Positions 33,113 to 41,957 of a stretch of DNA of 64,000 bases are shown piece by piece (the stretch's first letter is position 1; every line of letters begins with the position of its first letter). The notes beneath the pieces are model-generated. The model was not told where the DNA came from. It saw only the letters and a program-made list of their open reading frames with translations, and searched no databases. Source of the stretch: Opitutaceae bacterium (lineage in GTDB: Bacteria > Verrucomicrobiota > Verrucomicrobiia > Opitutales > Opitutaceae); assembly GCA_016795565.1 (NCBI GenBank), contig JAEUGW010000038.1, forward strand, positions 1 to 64,000, given 5' to 3'. The position numbers and the translations under genes were made by a program.

Positions 33113-34150
33113 ATGGGCACCCCTCCCCTTGGTTTCGGCATCATCGGCGCCGGCACCATCTCGACCTTGCACGCCAAGGCCATCGCGCAGCTCACCGGCG
33201 CCCGCCTTGTCGGCGTCGCCAGCCGTTCGCTGGAAAACGCCCGCAAGGTGGCCGACCCGCACGGCGCCTTCGCCACGGCGGAGACCGCCGTCCTGCTCGC
33301 CCGGCCCGACCTGCACGTCGTCTGCGTCACCACGCCCAGCGGCGCCCACCTCGAGCCCGCCCTCGCCGCCATCCGCGCCGGCAAGCACGTCGTCATCGAA
33401 AAACCCATCGAGATCACCCCCGCGCGCGCCGACCGGATCCTCGACGCCGCCGACCGCGCGAAGGTGCTCGTCGCCCCGGTTTTCCAGGGCCGCTTCGGCG
33501 ACGGCGCCCGCACCGTGAAGGCCGCGCTCGATGCCGGCCGCCTCGGCCGCCTGGTGCTGGCGAGCGCCTACGTGAAATGGCACCGCACCGCGCAGTATTA
33601 CACCGGTTACCGCGGGTCGCTCGTCCTCGACGGCGGCGGCGCCGTCATCAACCAGGCCATCCACGGCCTCGACCTGCTCCAGTGGTTCGCCGGCCTGCCC
33701 GCCGAGGTCTTCGCGTGGAAGACCCGGCGCGTCCACACCGGCATCGAGGCCGAGGACACCGCCGTCGCCGCGCTGAAATTTCCGAGCGGCGCGCTCGGCG
33801 CCTTCGAGGCCAGCACCGCACTCTGGCCCGGCTGGTCGCGGCGCATCGAGCTCTGCGGCGAGCACGGTTCCGTCTCCCTCGAGGATGACCGCATTGCCAG
33901 GTGGGAATTCCGCGAAGCCCGCCCCGGGGACGACGCCATCCGCGCCGGCGGCGCCAATGCCCTCGGTTCCGGCGCCAGCGACCCGAAGGCCATCAGCGTC
34001 GAGGGCCACCGCCGCCAGTTGCAGGACCTCGTGGACGCCCTGTCGGCCGGCCGCGCGCCGTTGCTCGACGGCCGCGAGGGCCGCAAGGCCGTCGCCCTCG
34101 TCCACGCGATCTATCAATCGGCGGATACCGGCAAACCGATGCAACTCTGA
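33113..34150 (+). CDS. Gfo/Idh/MocA family dehydrogenase
   Basis: A 345-residue NAD(P)-dependent oxidoreductase from the ATG at 33113; the open frame extends upstream over repeats. The Rossmann loop FGIIGAGTISTLHAKA is at the start, the invariant lysine occurs in HVVIEKPIEITP, and GGGAVINQAIHGLDLLQWF carries the catalytic-region histidine. The length is typical. The C-terminal phrase RRQLQDLVDALSAGRAPLLDG is common in family members acting on sugars or inositol. The MFS transporter starts 95 bp downstream on the same strand; a sugar-acid uptake-and-oxidation pair is plausible but not shown. Confidence 0.92.
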   Translation: MGTPPLGFGIIGAGTISTLHAKAIAQLTGARLVGVASRSLENARKVADPHGAFATAETAVLLARPDLHVVCVTTPSGAHLEPALAAIRAGKHVVIEKPIEITPARADRILDAADRAKVLVAPVFQGRFGDGARTVKAALDAGRLGRLVLASAYVKWHRTAQYYTGYRGSLVLDGGGAVINQAIHGLDLLQWFAGLPAEVFAWKTRRVHTGIEAEDTAVAALKFPSGALGAFEASTALWPGWSRRIELCGEHGSVSLEDDRIARWEFREARPGDDAIRAGGANALGSGASDPKAISVEGHRRQLQDLVDALSAGRAPLLDGREGRKAVALVHAIYQSADTGKPMQL

Positions 34151-34245
34151 CCGGCCCCCGCCGGCACATTCCGTTTGCTTAACGTTATAGCACTCGCGGC
34201 TTCGACTGCTCCCGCCGGCCGGGTCTAGCCTCACCCCCTTACCCC

Positions 34246-35493
34246 ATGGAACCCACCACCACCACCCGGCAACGCGGCATGGTCCTGCTCGCGGCCTTCC
34301 TCGGCTGGATGTTCGACGGCCTCGAGATGGGCATCTTCCCCCTCGTGGCCCGCCCCGCCCTCCAACAGATGCAGGCCGCCTCCGGCCTGGTGGACGACAA
34401 GTTCGTCGGCCATTGGATGGGCATCGTCACCGCCGCGTTCCTGCTCGGCGCCGCCGCCGGCGGCCTGGTCTTCGGCTGGCTCGGCGACAAGGTCGGGCGC
34501 GTCCGCGCCATGAGCGTCGCGATCCTGTGCTACTCGGTCTTCACGGGCCTCGTGTATTTCGCGCAGGAGCCCTGGCACCTCGCCGCGCTGCGCTTCGTCG
34601 CCGCGCTGGGCATGGGCGGCGAATGGGCCCTCGGCGTGGCGCTCGTCATGGAAGTCTGGCCGGAGAAAAACCGCCCGATGCTCGCCGGGGTCATCGGCGC
34701 CGCGGCCAACGTCGGCTTCTTCCTCATCGCCTGCGTCGGCATGTTCTACGCCGTCACGCAGGATACGTGGCGCTACGTCATCCTCGTCGGGGCGCTGCCC
34801 GCCGCGCTGACCTTCATCATCCGGCTGTTCGTGCCGGAATCCGAGAAATGGCGGAAGGCCGCCGCGGAAAAACCCACGCGTCCCGTGGCCGAGATCCTCG
34901 CCGACTGGAAACTCCTTCGCCCCACGCTCGTCGCCACCCTCATCACCTCGATCGTGCTCATCGGCACCTGGGGCTCCGTCCAATGGCTGCCGTTGTGGGC
35001 CGGCCAGATGGCCGGCCCCGCCAGCCCCAAGGCCGGCGCCTACACCCAGGCCATCTCCGCGTTCGGCTCGATCATCGGCTGCCTCACCGGCGCGTGGATG
35101 GGCGGCTGGCTCGGCCGGCGCCCGACCTACATCCTCCTGTGCCTCGGCTCGCTCCTGGGCTGCGCGTGGCTGTTCCGCACCGTGGACACCTTCGGCGCCG
35201 AATTCCTCGTGATGACCTTTCTCGTCGGTGCGGTGACAGCGGCCTTCTTCGGCTGGCTGCCGCTCTACCTGCCGGAGCTTTTTCCCACCCGCGTCCGCGC
35301 CACCGCGCAGGGCCTCGCCTACAACACCGGCCGCATCCTCGCCGCGATCGGCGCGCTGCAGATGGGCGCCCTCATGCAGACCTTCCACGGCAGCTACGCC
35401 CAGGCGGGGGCCGTCGTCACCCTCGTCTATGTCGCGGGCCTCTTCCTCATCTGGTTCGCCCCCGAGACCAAGGGCCGGCCGCTGCCGGAATGA
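34246..35493 (+). CDS. MFS transporter (sugar acid/organic acid type)
   Basis: A 415-residue major facilitator with 12 hydrophobic segments. The first helix FLGWMFDGLEMGIFPLV has the D-x-D/E pattern of the sialate/aromatic acid-type MFS proteins, followed by the loop motif FGWLGDKVGRVRAMSV (GxLaDrxGrkr) between TM2 and TM3. The PESEKW element before the central loop is also typical of that group. Substrate likely an organic or sugar acid, by family resemblance only. It follows a Gfo/Idh/MocA gene and precedes galK, which is on the opposite strand. Confidence 0.88.
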   Translation: MEPTTTTRQRGMVLLAAFLGWMFDGLEMGIFPLVARPALQQMQAASGLVDDKFVGHWMGIVTAAFLLGAAAGGLVFGWLGDKVGRVRAMSVAILCYSVFTGLVYFAQEPWHLAALRFVAALGMGGEWALGVALVMEVWPEKNRPMLAGVIGAAANVGFFLIACVGMFYAVTQDTWRYVILVGALPAALTFIIRLFVPESEKWRKAAAEKPTRPVAEILADWKLLRPTLVATLITSIVLIGTWGSVQWLPLWAGQMAGPASPKAGAYTQAISAFGSIIGCLTGAWMGGWLGRRPTYILLCLGSLLGCAWLFRTVDTFGAEFLVMTFLVGAVTAAFFGWLPLYLPELFPTRVRATAQGLAYNTGRILAAIGALQMGALMQTFHGSYAQAGAVVTLVYVAGLFLIWFAPETKGRPLPE

Positions 35494-35624
35494 CCGCCAC
35501 GCCGGGCAACCCCGCTCGCCCCCAGCCCGGTCCCGGCCTTCGATCCCTGAGGCCAGTGGCTTGATGGAACCCGAGGCCGGGAGCCCGGGCCGCGGGAAGG
35601 CGCCGTCAGCCGCCTCGCGCCCGT

Positions 35625-36782
35625 TCAGCCGAGCAGCATCGCCCCGTCGGCCGCCTGCAGGTGGATCATTTCGGGTTCGCGGCCGTGGGCGGCCCGGTGG
35701 ACCCGGGCGATTCCGGCCGCGTCAGCCGCCGTGAAGTTGTCCTTCGTCAGCGCCATCACCGCGCCGCCGAAGCCGCCGCCGGTCAGCCGCGCGCCCAGCA
35801 CCGCCGGGTGCGCCGCCAGCAGATCCACGAGCAGGTCGAGCGCGGGCGTGCTGTTCTCAAACAGGTGCTGCGAGCTGCGGTGCGAGGCCGTCAGCAGCCG
35901 GCCGACCGCCGCGAGGTCGCCGCGCCGGAGCGCCTCGACCGTGTCACGCACCCGCGCGTGCTCCTCGACGATGTGCTTGGCGCGTTTGGCGAGGGCCGGC
36001 GACAGCGCCCCGATTTTCGCCGCGAGCTGTGCCGGGGTGAGGTCGGCGAGGAAGGCGACGCCCAGCGCCTTGGCCGCGTCGAGGCACTCCTGATTGCGCG
36101 TGGCATAGAAGCCGTCGATCAGCGCGTGTTTTTCCCGGGTGTTGAAGATCCACAGGTGCGCATTCGCCGGAAATGGCACGCGGGCGAACGCCGGCCCGCG
36201 GCAGTCGATGTGCACGAGATGCCCGGCCTGGCCAAAGGCGCTCGTCCCCTGATCGAGGATGCCGCAGGGCACGCCGACGTATTGGTTCTCGGCGTGGCGG
36301 CCCAGCGCCGCGAGCCGGTCGGCCGGCAGGTCGGCTTTGCCGGCCAGCTTGAGCAAGGCCAGCGCCGTGGCCAATTCGAGCGCCGCGCTGCTGCTGAGGC
36401 CCGCGCCGGGCGGCAGGTCGGAGTCGACGAGCAAGTCGAAGCTGGCGGGCTGCGGCAGGCCGAAATCCTTCAGGCTGCGCCAGACCCCCAGCGGATAGTT
36501 GGCCCAGGAATCCGGGCCGGTGATCCTCGCGCCCGGATCGGACGGCAGCTCGAGCACGCTTTTCCCGCCGACACTGAACAGCCGCAGCCGCCCCTGCGCA
36601 TTGGGCGCGGCCGCCACCCACACATAGCGGTCGATCGCCGCGCCCAGCACGGCGCCGCCGTTGTAGTCCGTGTGGTTGCCGATGAACTCCACCCGCCCCG
36701 GCGCGCGCGCGACGACCGCCGGCGCGCGGCCGTAGGTCGAAAGAAACTGGGCGGCGATGCTCTCGCGGGATGGGCTGCTCAC
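35625..36782 (-). CDS. galK: Galactokinase
   Basis: Phosphorylates alpha-D-galactose at C1 with ATP, the entry step of the Leloir pathway, in the cytoplasm. The 385 residues contain the three GHMP kinase motifs: GRVEFIGNHTDYNGG (sugar-binding signature), LPPGAGLSSSAALE (phosphate loop) and GARLTGGGFGGAVMAL. The family's R-A-P-G-R start is present (VARAPGRVEF). GTG at 36782 is preferred because it gives the standard N-terminus; an ATG at 36830 would add 16 residues. No galT or galE lies in the window. Galactose could come from the GH27 enzyme at 52030. Confidence 0.95.
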   Translation of the reverse strand: MSSPSRESIAAQFLSTYGRAPAVVARAPGRVEFIGNHTDYNGGAVLGAAIDRYVWVAAAPNAQGRLRLFSVGGKSVLELPSDPGARITGPDSWANYPLGVWRSLKDFGLPQPASFDLLVDSDLPPGAGLSSSAALELATALALLKLAGKADLPADRLAALGRHAENQYVGVPCGILDQGTSAFGQAGHLVHIDCRGPAFARVPFPANAHLWIFNTREKHALIDGFYATRNQECLDAAKALGVAFLADLTPAQLAAKIGALSPALAKRAKHIVEEHARVRDTVEALRRGDLAAVGRLLTASHRSSQHLFENSTPALDLLVDLLAAHPAVLGARLTGGGFGGAVMALTKDNFTAADAAGIARVHRAAHGREPEMIHLQAADGAMLLG

Positions 36783-36929
36783 GCCGACGACGCTGAAAGA
36801 AATTGCCCAATGTTCAACCGCCCTTCGCACCGCCCGGTGAAACCCGCGTCATATTCCCGCCAAACCGGCGGACGCTTCATCTGCGTCCGGCGGCTGCCGC
36901 CGAGCCCGCGATTTCAGGGTGCACGCGGC

Positions 36930-37454
36930 TTACTTCAGCGCGGCTTGCACCAGTTTCTCGTATTCCTCGGCGGGGGCGGCGCCGGTCTTTTGGTGCAGGA
37001 TGCGGCCTTCGCGGCTGATGAGGAACGTGGTGGGGATGGCCTGGATGTCCCCGAAGGCCTCCACCACCGCCTCGTCGCCCATGACCAGCGTGTAGTTCAT
37101 GCCCTTGGCCTGGGCGAACTGCCGGACGTGCGCCGGGCCCCGGCGATCCAGCGAGACGCCGATGATCGCCAGTCCGGCCGGGCCGTATTTCTTTTGCAGG
37201 GCGATGTAGCCGGGAATCTCCTCGACGCACGGCCCGCACCACGTGGCCCAGAAATCCACCACCACCACCTTGCCCTTGAACTGGTCGGAGCTCACCTCGC
37301 GGCCGTCCAGATCCCGGAGCTTCCATGCCGGGGCCGGCCGGCCGGCCGCCTCGGCCGCGCCCGCTCCCGTCGCCCGGCCGGTGGAAAAGAGCAGCGCGCC
37401 GGCGGTCAACAGCACGACGGCACCGAGGGCGGAGACGGCACGGAGGGAATTCAT
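36930..37454 (-). CDS. Exported TlpA/ResA-like thioredoxin
   Basis: A 174-residue thiol-disulfide oxidoreductase with an N-terminal signal or anchor (MNSLRAVSALGAVVLLTAGA). The redox active site is FWATWCGPCVEEIPG, and the cis-proline lies in AIPTTFLISREG, both intact. The KVVVVDFWATWC context and the GYIALQKKY stretch are those of TlpA/ResA-type proteins that reduce extracytoplasmic disulfides. The ATG at 37454 gives a proper signal; an open frame reaches 37502. It lies between galK and a LysR gene on the same strand but without tight spacing. Confidence 0.92.
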   Translation of the reverse strand: MNSLRAVSALGAVVLLTAGALLFSTGRATGAGAAEAAGRPAPAWKLRDLDGREVSSDQFKGKVVVVDFWATWCGPCVEEIPGYIALQKKYGPAGLAIIGVSLDRRGPAHVRQFAQAKGMNYTLVMGDEAVVEAFGDIQAIPTTFLISREGRILHQKTGAAPAEEYEKLVQAALK

Positions 37455-37517
37455 AACGGTTGAGCTGTGGGAGGAACCAGGCGCGATCTTGTTCCCGGAC
37501 AAATGGCGCCGCGCGCC

Positions 37518-38408
37518 TCAGGCCCCGGATTGCTCGATGCTGAGGATCTCGATGAACTTCTTCATGGCCGGCGTCAGCACGCGGCCCTTGCGGTGCAGGA
37601 TGGCAAGCGGCCGGGTGAATTCCTTCCCCTTGAAGCTGATCGCCGCCAGCGTGCCCTGCTTCACTTCCTGGACCACGGTCGCCTGCGGCACGATGGCCAC
37701 GCCGTGGTCGATCTCGACCGCGCGTTTCACCGTCTCGATGTTGTCGAACTCCATCACCGGGGCGATCTCGAGTTTGAAGTCCCGGAAGATCTGGTCCACC
37801 GCCTTGCGGGTCGGGATGTCCGGGTCGAAACCGATGAAGCGGTGGCCGGCCAGCGCCTTGATGTCCACCTCGCCGGCCTGCGCCAGCGGGTGCTGGGGAT
37901 GCGTGATCAGCACCAGCGTGTCGTTGCGGAACGGGATGTTCTCGATCTGCCGGATGCGCTGCGGGAAGGCGACGAGGCCGAAATCAACCGAGTTGTGCAG
38001 GATGTCCTCGTAGACCAGGTTGGAGCGGCGGTATTCGACCCGGACGTTGACCGAGGGGTAGTCGTGCAGGAATTTTTTGATGTAGGGCGGCAGCTCGTGC
38101 AGGCCGATGGAGTAGATGGTCGAGATGCGGATGGTGCCGCTGATGACCTTCTTCATCTCCTGCAGTTCGCTCTCCAGCTTCTCATAGACGTGGAGGATTT
38201 CCTTCGCCGCCTCATAGATGCGCTGGCCCTCGCGGGTCAGGTTGAACTGCTTCTGGCTGCGGTCGATCATCAGCGTCTTGAAATTGCGCTCCATGGAGCG
38301 AGCCTGCTGGCTCACGGCCGATTGCGTGATGCCGTTCAGCTTCGCCGCCTTGGAGAAACTCTTGGTCTCGACCAAGTCCGCGAAGATTTTGAAGTTTTCG
38401 ATTTGCAT
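37518..38408 (-). CDS. LysR family transcriptional regulator
   Basis: A 296-residue DNA-binding regulator. The N-terminal winged helix-turn-helix is clear: ETKSFSKAAKLNGITQSAVS (about 15-34) followed by the linker helix. The substrate-binding domain contains TIYSIGLHELPPYIKKF and VDFGLVAFP, of the CysL/CysB-type layout. The co-inducer is unknown. Its codon content is richer in Lys and Ile than its neighbours, and the protein lacks the Ala/Arg excess typical of this window, suggesting strong constraint or a different history. It reads away from the SirB1-like gene; a TlpA gene lies 63 bp downstream. Confidence 0.93.
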   Translation of the reverse strand: MQIENFKIFADLVETKSFSKAAKLNGITQSAVSQQARSMERNFKTLMIDRSQKQFNLTREGQRIYEAAKEILHVYEKLESELQEMKKVISGTIRISTIYSIGLHELPPYIKKFLHDYPSVNVRVEYRRSNLVYEDILHNSVDFGLVAFPQRIRQIENIPFRNDTLVLITHPQHPLAQAGEVDIKALAGHRFIGFDPDIPTRKAVDQIFRDFKLEIAPVMEFDNIETVKRAVEIDHGVAIVPQATVVQEVKQGTLAAISFKGKEFTRPLAILHRKGRVLTPAMKKFIEILSIEQSGA

Positions 38409-38651
38409 ACGGCCGGTGGGATTGGGCGCAGCATAAACGATGCTTATCGGCGCGCCACTCTAAAAGCTGCCCTCATAGCGGTTTATCGATTACGAAATCT
38501 TCCGGCGGCGGAGCCGGCCCGCGGCTGGCGCGAATAGCCGGGCCGCGGCCGGGGCCGCGCGCGGGCCATTTCCCCGACTCCAGAAAAATCGGCGGGCGGC
38601 CGGAAACTTTCCGCGTTGCGCTGCCCCCGCAAGCGCCTTGGCTGCCTTTCC

Positions 38652-39521
38652 GTGGAAGGGAAAAAATACACGGCCGCAGAGCGCCAGGCCCTGGCGGGGT
38701 TGCTGGATGATCCGTCGCCCGCCGTGCGCGCCGCACTCCTCGCCCAATTCGCCCGGCACGGCCGGGAAAGCGTGGAGCTGCTCCGCCACCTGGCCAGCCA
38801 GCCCAACCGGGTCCTGGCCCGGCACGCCGCCTCGTATCTGCGGGAGCTGAATTTCTCCGATCCGGTCACGGAGTTCCGCGGCTTCATCCGCTCGCTCAAC
38901 TATGAGCTGGAGACCGGCGCGCTGCTGCTCAGCCGCACGGTCAATCCCGACCTCGATGTCGGCGCCTGCTGCCTGCAGTTGGACGCGCTGGCCGCCCGCT
39001 GCCGCCAGCTGATCGCCGAGCCCGCCACCGCGCGCGAAAAATGCCGGGTGTTGAACCGCGTGCTCTTCCACGAGCACGGCCTGCGCGGCAACACCGACCA
39101 CTACACCGACCCGCTCAACAGCCACCTGGACCAGGTGCTCGTCCGCAAGAAGGGCATCCCCCTCTCCCTCTCGATGGTCTATCTGCTGGTCGCCGAGCGC
39201 GCGGGGCTGGAACTCGCGGCGGTCGGCCTGCCCGGCCACTTCCTCGTCGGCTGCTACGAGGAGAAGGTGCCCTTCTTCATCGATCCCTTCAACGCGGGCC
39301 TGTTCCTGAGTGTCGGCGAGGCCTTCGCCCTGCTGCGCGCGGGCCACCCCCAGGCCGTCGTCACCGAGCTCGCCCCGACCCCGGTGCGCGAGGTCCTCTG
39401 CCGGTGCTGCCGCAACCTCGTGAACCACTACACCGCGGCGGGGGACCCGGACCGCGCGCAGCTGTTCGCCGAATTTGTCGCGGAGTTCGAGGCCACCCAC
39501 GAGCGGCACGCCCAGCCGTAA
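38652..39521 (+). CDS. SirB1/transglutaminase-like family protein
   Basis: A 289-residue soluble protein. The central part NSHLDQVLVRKKGIPLSLSM and the GLPGHFLVGCYE segment are the SirB1/transglutaminase-like (Tgase_6) signature. The N-terminus has a HEAT-like stretch (AVRAALLAQFARHGRESVELL). The family is widely conserved but lacks a settled function; some members sit near peptide-release methyltransferases. The GTG at 38652 (V-E-G-K-K-Y) is preferred over the TTG at 38616. It ends one base before an R1 repeat that has a second element inserted in it. Confidence 0.85.
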   Translation: MEGKKYTAAERQALAGLLDDPSPAVRAALLAQFARHGRESVELLRHLASQPNRVLARHAASYLRELNFSDPVTEFRGFIRSLNYELETGALLLSRTVNPDLDVGACCLQLDALAARCRQLIAEPATAREKCRVLNRVLFHEHGLRGNTDHYTDPLNSHLDQVLVRKKGIPLSLSMVYLLVAERAGLELAAVGLPGHFLVGCYEEKVPFFIDPFNAGLFLSVGEAFALLRAGHPQAVVTELAPTPVREVLCRCCRNLVNHYTAAGDPDRAQLFAEFVAEFEATHERHAQP

Positions 39522-39795
39522 GAGCCTATCCGAACAACCTATTCCCGGCAGCCTGGTTTTCTGTAGCGGCGGTCTGTGACCGCCGACGAGCGCGGGGTGG
39601 TGATCGTTCGGCGGTCATAAAGCAGTTCAAATTGAAGTATAGCCGGAACGGATTCGGGTGGGCGCCGGTTTCCACACCGGCGCCGGGGAGCGCAGCCTGT
39701 CGCCGATATGGAAATCGGCGACCACCTGTGGCTACATCCTCATTTGAACTGCTCTAGACCGCCGCGACAGGACAGGCCGTTGTTCGGATAGGCTC
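39522..39795. mobile_element. Repeat family R1, copy 3, interrupted by another element
   Basis: Outer ends GAGCCTATCCGAACAACC and GTTGTTCGGATAGGCTC are intact. The right-hand arm is split between GGCGGTCA and GACCGCCGC by a 135-bp palindromic element plus one extra TA. Without the insertion the copy would be about 137 bp, like 1641-1776. Confidence 0.8.
39620..39754. mobile_element. MITE-like element inserted with TA duplication
   Basis: A 135-bp element with imperfect terminal inverted repeats: AAGCAGTTCAAATTGAAG on the left and, reading inwards from the right, GAGCAGTTCAAATGAGGATG. It is flanked by TA on both sides (39618-39619, 39755-39756), and the interior contains hairpins GGCGCCGGTTTCCACACCGGCGCC and GTCGCCGATATGGAAATCGGCGAC. 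A TA target duplication is the hallmark of Tc1/mariner and IS630 relatives. It has no transposase gene, so it would be non-autonomous. Confidence 0.75.
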
Positions 39796-39904
39796 CAAGG
39801 CTTCTCCCAAGGTGGAACCCGGCTCCGGCCGGGCTCCGCCTTTTCACGCAAAACAAAATCGGGCTCGTTCTCTGTGCGGAATCGGGCTTTGCTGCCGCCG
39901 CCCG
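39796..39904. other. Spacer upstream of aroE
   Basis: Contains one GGTGGAACCCGGCTCCGGCCGGGCTCC palindrome (about 39811-39838), then a short stretch with TTTTCACG before the aroE start. No promoter stands out. Confidence 0.35.
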
Positions 39905-40822
39905 ATGAGCGCCGTTGCCGAATCCATCCACACGCTGGCCGACCTGGAGGCCTGGTCCCATCCCGGCACCGCGCTCGCCGTCATCGGCCGCCCGGTCGCG
40001 CACTCCCTCAGCCCGGCCATCCACAACGCCGCGCTCGCCGACCTCGCGCAGGCCGCGCCGCAGTTCGCCCCTTGGCGCTACTTCAAGTTCGACATCGCCC
40101 CGGAGGAGCTGCCGCAGGCGCTGGCGCTTTTTCACCGGCACAACTTCCACGGGCTCAACCTCACCGTGCCGCACAAGTCGCTCGCGGTGGAACACCTCGT
40201 CGCCAGCGACGCCCTTGTGCGCGCCGCCGGCGCCGCCAACACCCTCACCCGCACCGAGGCCGGCTGGCGCGGGGCCAACACGGACGGCTACGGGCTGGCG
40301 ACCGCCCTGCGCGAGGAGCTGGGCGCGGAGCTGGCCGGGGCCGATGTGATTCTGCTCGGGGCCGGCGGGGCCGCCCGGGGGGCCGCCATCGAGTGCCTGC
40401 GCGCCCGCGTCGCATCCCTGTGGATCGGCAATCGCACCGCCGCCACCCTCGCCACCCTGCTGGGCGATCTCCAGCCGCTCGCCGGCGAATCGTCCGTCCG
40501 CGGCTTTGACCTGAACAATCCCCCGCCCGGCCTGCCGGCCGGCGCGATCGTGATCAACGCCACCTCGCTCGGGCTCAAGCCCGCCGACCCCGCGCCCCTC
40601 GACCTGAAAAAAATCCCCGCCCCGGCCCGTGTTTACGACATGATTTACCGCCCGCCCCAGACCACCCTGCTGCGGCAGGCCGCCGAACTCGGCCTCGCCC
40701 ACGCCAATGGCCTCTCCATGCTGATCCACCAGGGCGCCCGCTCCCTCGAGATCTGGACCGGCGCGACCGCGCCGGTGTCCGTCATGCAGGCCGCCGCCCG
40801 CGCGGCGCTGAACGCCCCCTGA
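39905..40822 (+). CDS. aroE: Shikimate dehydrogenase
   Basis: Reduces 3-dehydroshikimate to shikimate with NADPH, the fourth step of aromatic amino acid synthesis. 305 residues from the ATG at 39905. Substrate-binding motifs AVIGRPVAHSLSPAIHN, NLTVPHKSLA (catalytic Lys) and GANTDGYG (catalytic Asp) are all intact, followed by the dinucleotide loop LGAGGAARGAAI and NATSLGLKP. The N-terminus is about 25 residues longer than in E. coli AroE. The prepilin peptidase gene follows after 2 bp. DAHP synthase, the first enzyme of the pathway, lies at 43135. Confidence 0.95.
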   Translation: MSAVAESIHTLADLEAWSHPGTALAVIGRPVAHSLSPAIHNAALADLAQAAPQFAPWRYFKFDIAPEELPQALALFHRHNFHGLNLTVPHKSLAVEHLVASDALVRAAGAANTLTRTEAGWRGANTDGYGLATALREELGAELAGADVILLGAGGAARGAAIECLRARVASLWIGNRTAATLATLLGDLQPLAGESSVRGFDLNNPPPGLPAGAIVINATSLGLKPADPAPLDLKKIPAPARVYDMIYRPPQTTLLRQAAELGLAHANGLSMLIHQGARSLEIWTGATAPVSVMQAAARAALNAP

Positions 40823-40824
40823 CC

Positions 40825-41733
40825 ATGGAAGCCTTCCAGGAAGTCGCCGTGTCCCTGCCGTGGCTGTATCCGCTGTTCGCCGCCGTGCTCGGTGCGTGTG
40901 TCGGGAGTTTCCTCAATGTCTGCATCTACCGCATCCCGAAGAACGAATCGGTCGTCACCCCGCCCTCGCATTGCGGCTGCGGCCGGCCCATCGCCTGGCA
41001 TGACAACATCCCGGTGCTCAGCTGGCTGCTGCTGCGCGGCCGGGCGCGCTGTTGCGGCCGGCCATTCAGCTTTCGTTACCCGGCGATCGAGCTGCTGACC
41101 GCCCTGCTGTTCCTCGCCTGCTGGCTGCTGTTCCCGGCCGGCAAGGCGGTCGCCGGGGCGGTGCTGTGCTCGATCGTCGTCTGCGCGCTCTTCATCGACC
41201 TCGACCACATGATCATCCCCGACGTCTTCACGGTCGGGGGCGCCGCCGTGGGGCTGGCGTTGTCCGTGCTGTTGCCCTCGCTGCACGGCCAGAGCCATGA
41301 GATCTTCGCCCTCGCCAGCCTGCGGTCGGGACGCGACGCGCTGCTGGGGCTGGGGCTGGGTTCCGCGCTGGTGCTGTGGATTGCGCTCTGGGCCGAGGCC
41401 ATCCTGAAGAAGGAGGCGATGGGGTTTGGGGACGTGAAATTCCTGGGCGCCCTCGGCGCCTTCGTCGGCTGGAAAGGCGCGGTCTTCGGCATGTTCGGCG
41501 GCGCCATGCTGGGCTGCGCCTGGTTCGTCGTCGCGCTGGTGTGGCAGAAGATCACCGGCCGGGCTTCGCCGGTCGCCCCACCGGCGGAAACACCGGAAGG
41601 CCAGCCGGCCGAGCTCGGGCTCGGCGTGCATGTGCCTTTCGGCCCCATGCTCGGCGTGGCCGCCCTGATCTATTTCTTCGGCGCCCACCGCTGGGTGGAC
41701 GCCTACTTCGCGGAATTGTCGGCCCTGTTCTGA
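40825..41733 (+). CDS. Prepilin peptidase (type IV leader peptidase, A24A)
   Basis: A 302-residue inner-membrane aspartic peptidase that cuts the leader of prepilins and N-methylates the new N-terminus. GACVGSFLNVCIYRIP is the family start, and the catalytic aspartates occur in FIDLDHMIIPD and GFGDVKFLG. The methyltransferase-associated cysteine cluster is modified: HCGCGR (C-x-C) then ARCCGRPF, rather than two separated CxxC pairs, but four cysteines remain. It starts 2 bp after aroE. It is probably responsible for processing pilins such as that at 27374. Confidence 0.94.
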   Translation: MEAFQEVAVSLPWLYPLFAAVLGACVGSFLNVCIYRIPKNESVVTPPSHCGCGRPIAWHDNIPVLSWLLLRGRARCCGRPFSFRYPAIELLTALLFLACWLLFPAGKAVAGAVLCSIVVCALFIDLDHMIIPDVFTVGGAAVGLALSVLLPSLHGQSHEIFALASLRSGRDALLGLGLGSALVLWIALWAEAILKKEAMGFGDVKFLGALGAFVGWKGAVFGMFGGAMLGCAWFVVALVWQKITGRASPVAPPAETPEGQPAELGLGVHVPFGPMLGVAALIYFFGAHRWVDAYFAELSALF

Positions 41734-41957
41734 GCCGGCGCGCGCGGCGCCGGCGGCTGGAATTCCCGGGGGACCTCCCCGCTGCGGCCCTGCGCGACCA
41801 AGCGGAGGAGATACGCCATCGCCTCCTCGCGGGTCTGGCCACGCTCGCGGACGAGCTGATCCGCGCGCTTGATCAATTGCCGCGCCATCGCCCCGGCCTG
41901 CGCCGGCGTGGCACCGAGGTTGCGGCACAGCGCGGTGAGCTGGGCCAGCTCATCCAT
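41703..41957 (-). CDS. Small hypothetical protein (84 residues)
   Basis: A helix-rich 84-residue frame, MDELAQLTALCRNLGATPAQ onward, with a Pro/Ala-rich end. Predicted soluble. It overlaps the 3' end of the prepilin peptidase gene by 31 bp in convergent orientation, and its start overlaps the YgfZ stop by 8 bp on the same strand. The amphipathic helices and a leading Asp/Glu/Leu composition, rather than the Arg/Pro noise of shadow frames, suggest a real gene co-transcribed with ygfZ. No family recognised. Confidence 0.6.
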   Translation of the reverse strand: MDELAQLTALCRNLGATPAQAGAMARQLIKRADQLVRERGQTREEAMAYLLRLVAQGRSGEVPREFQPPAPRAPAQNRADNSAK

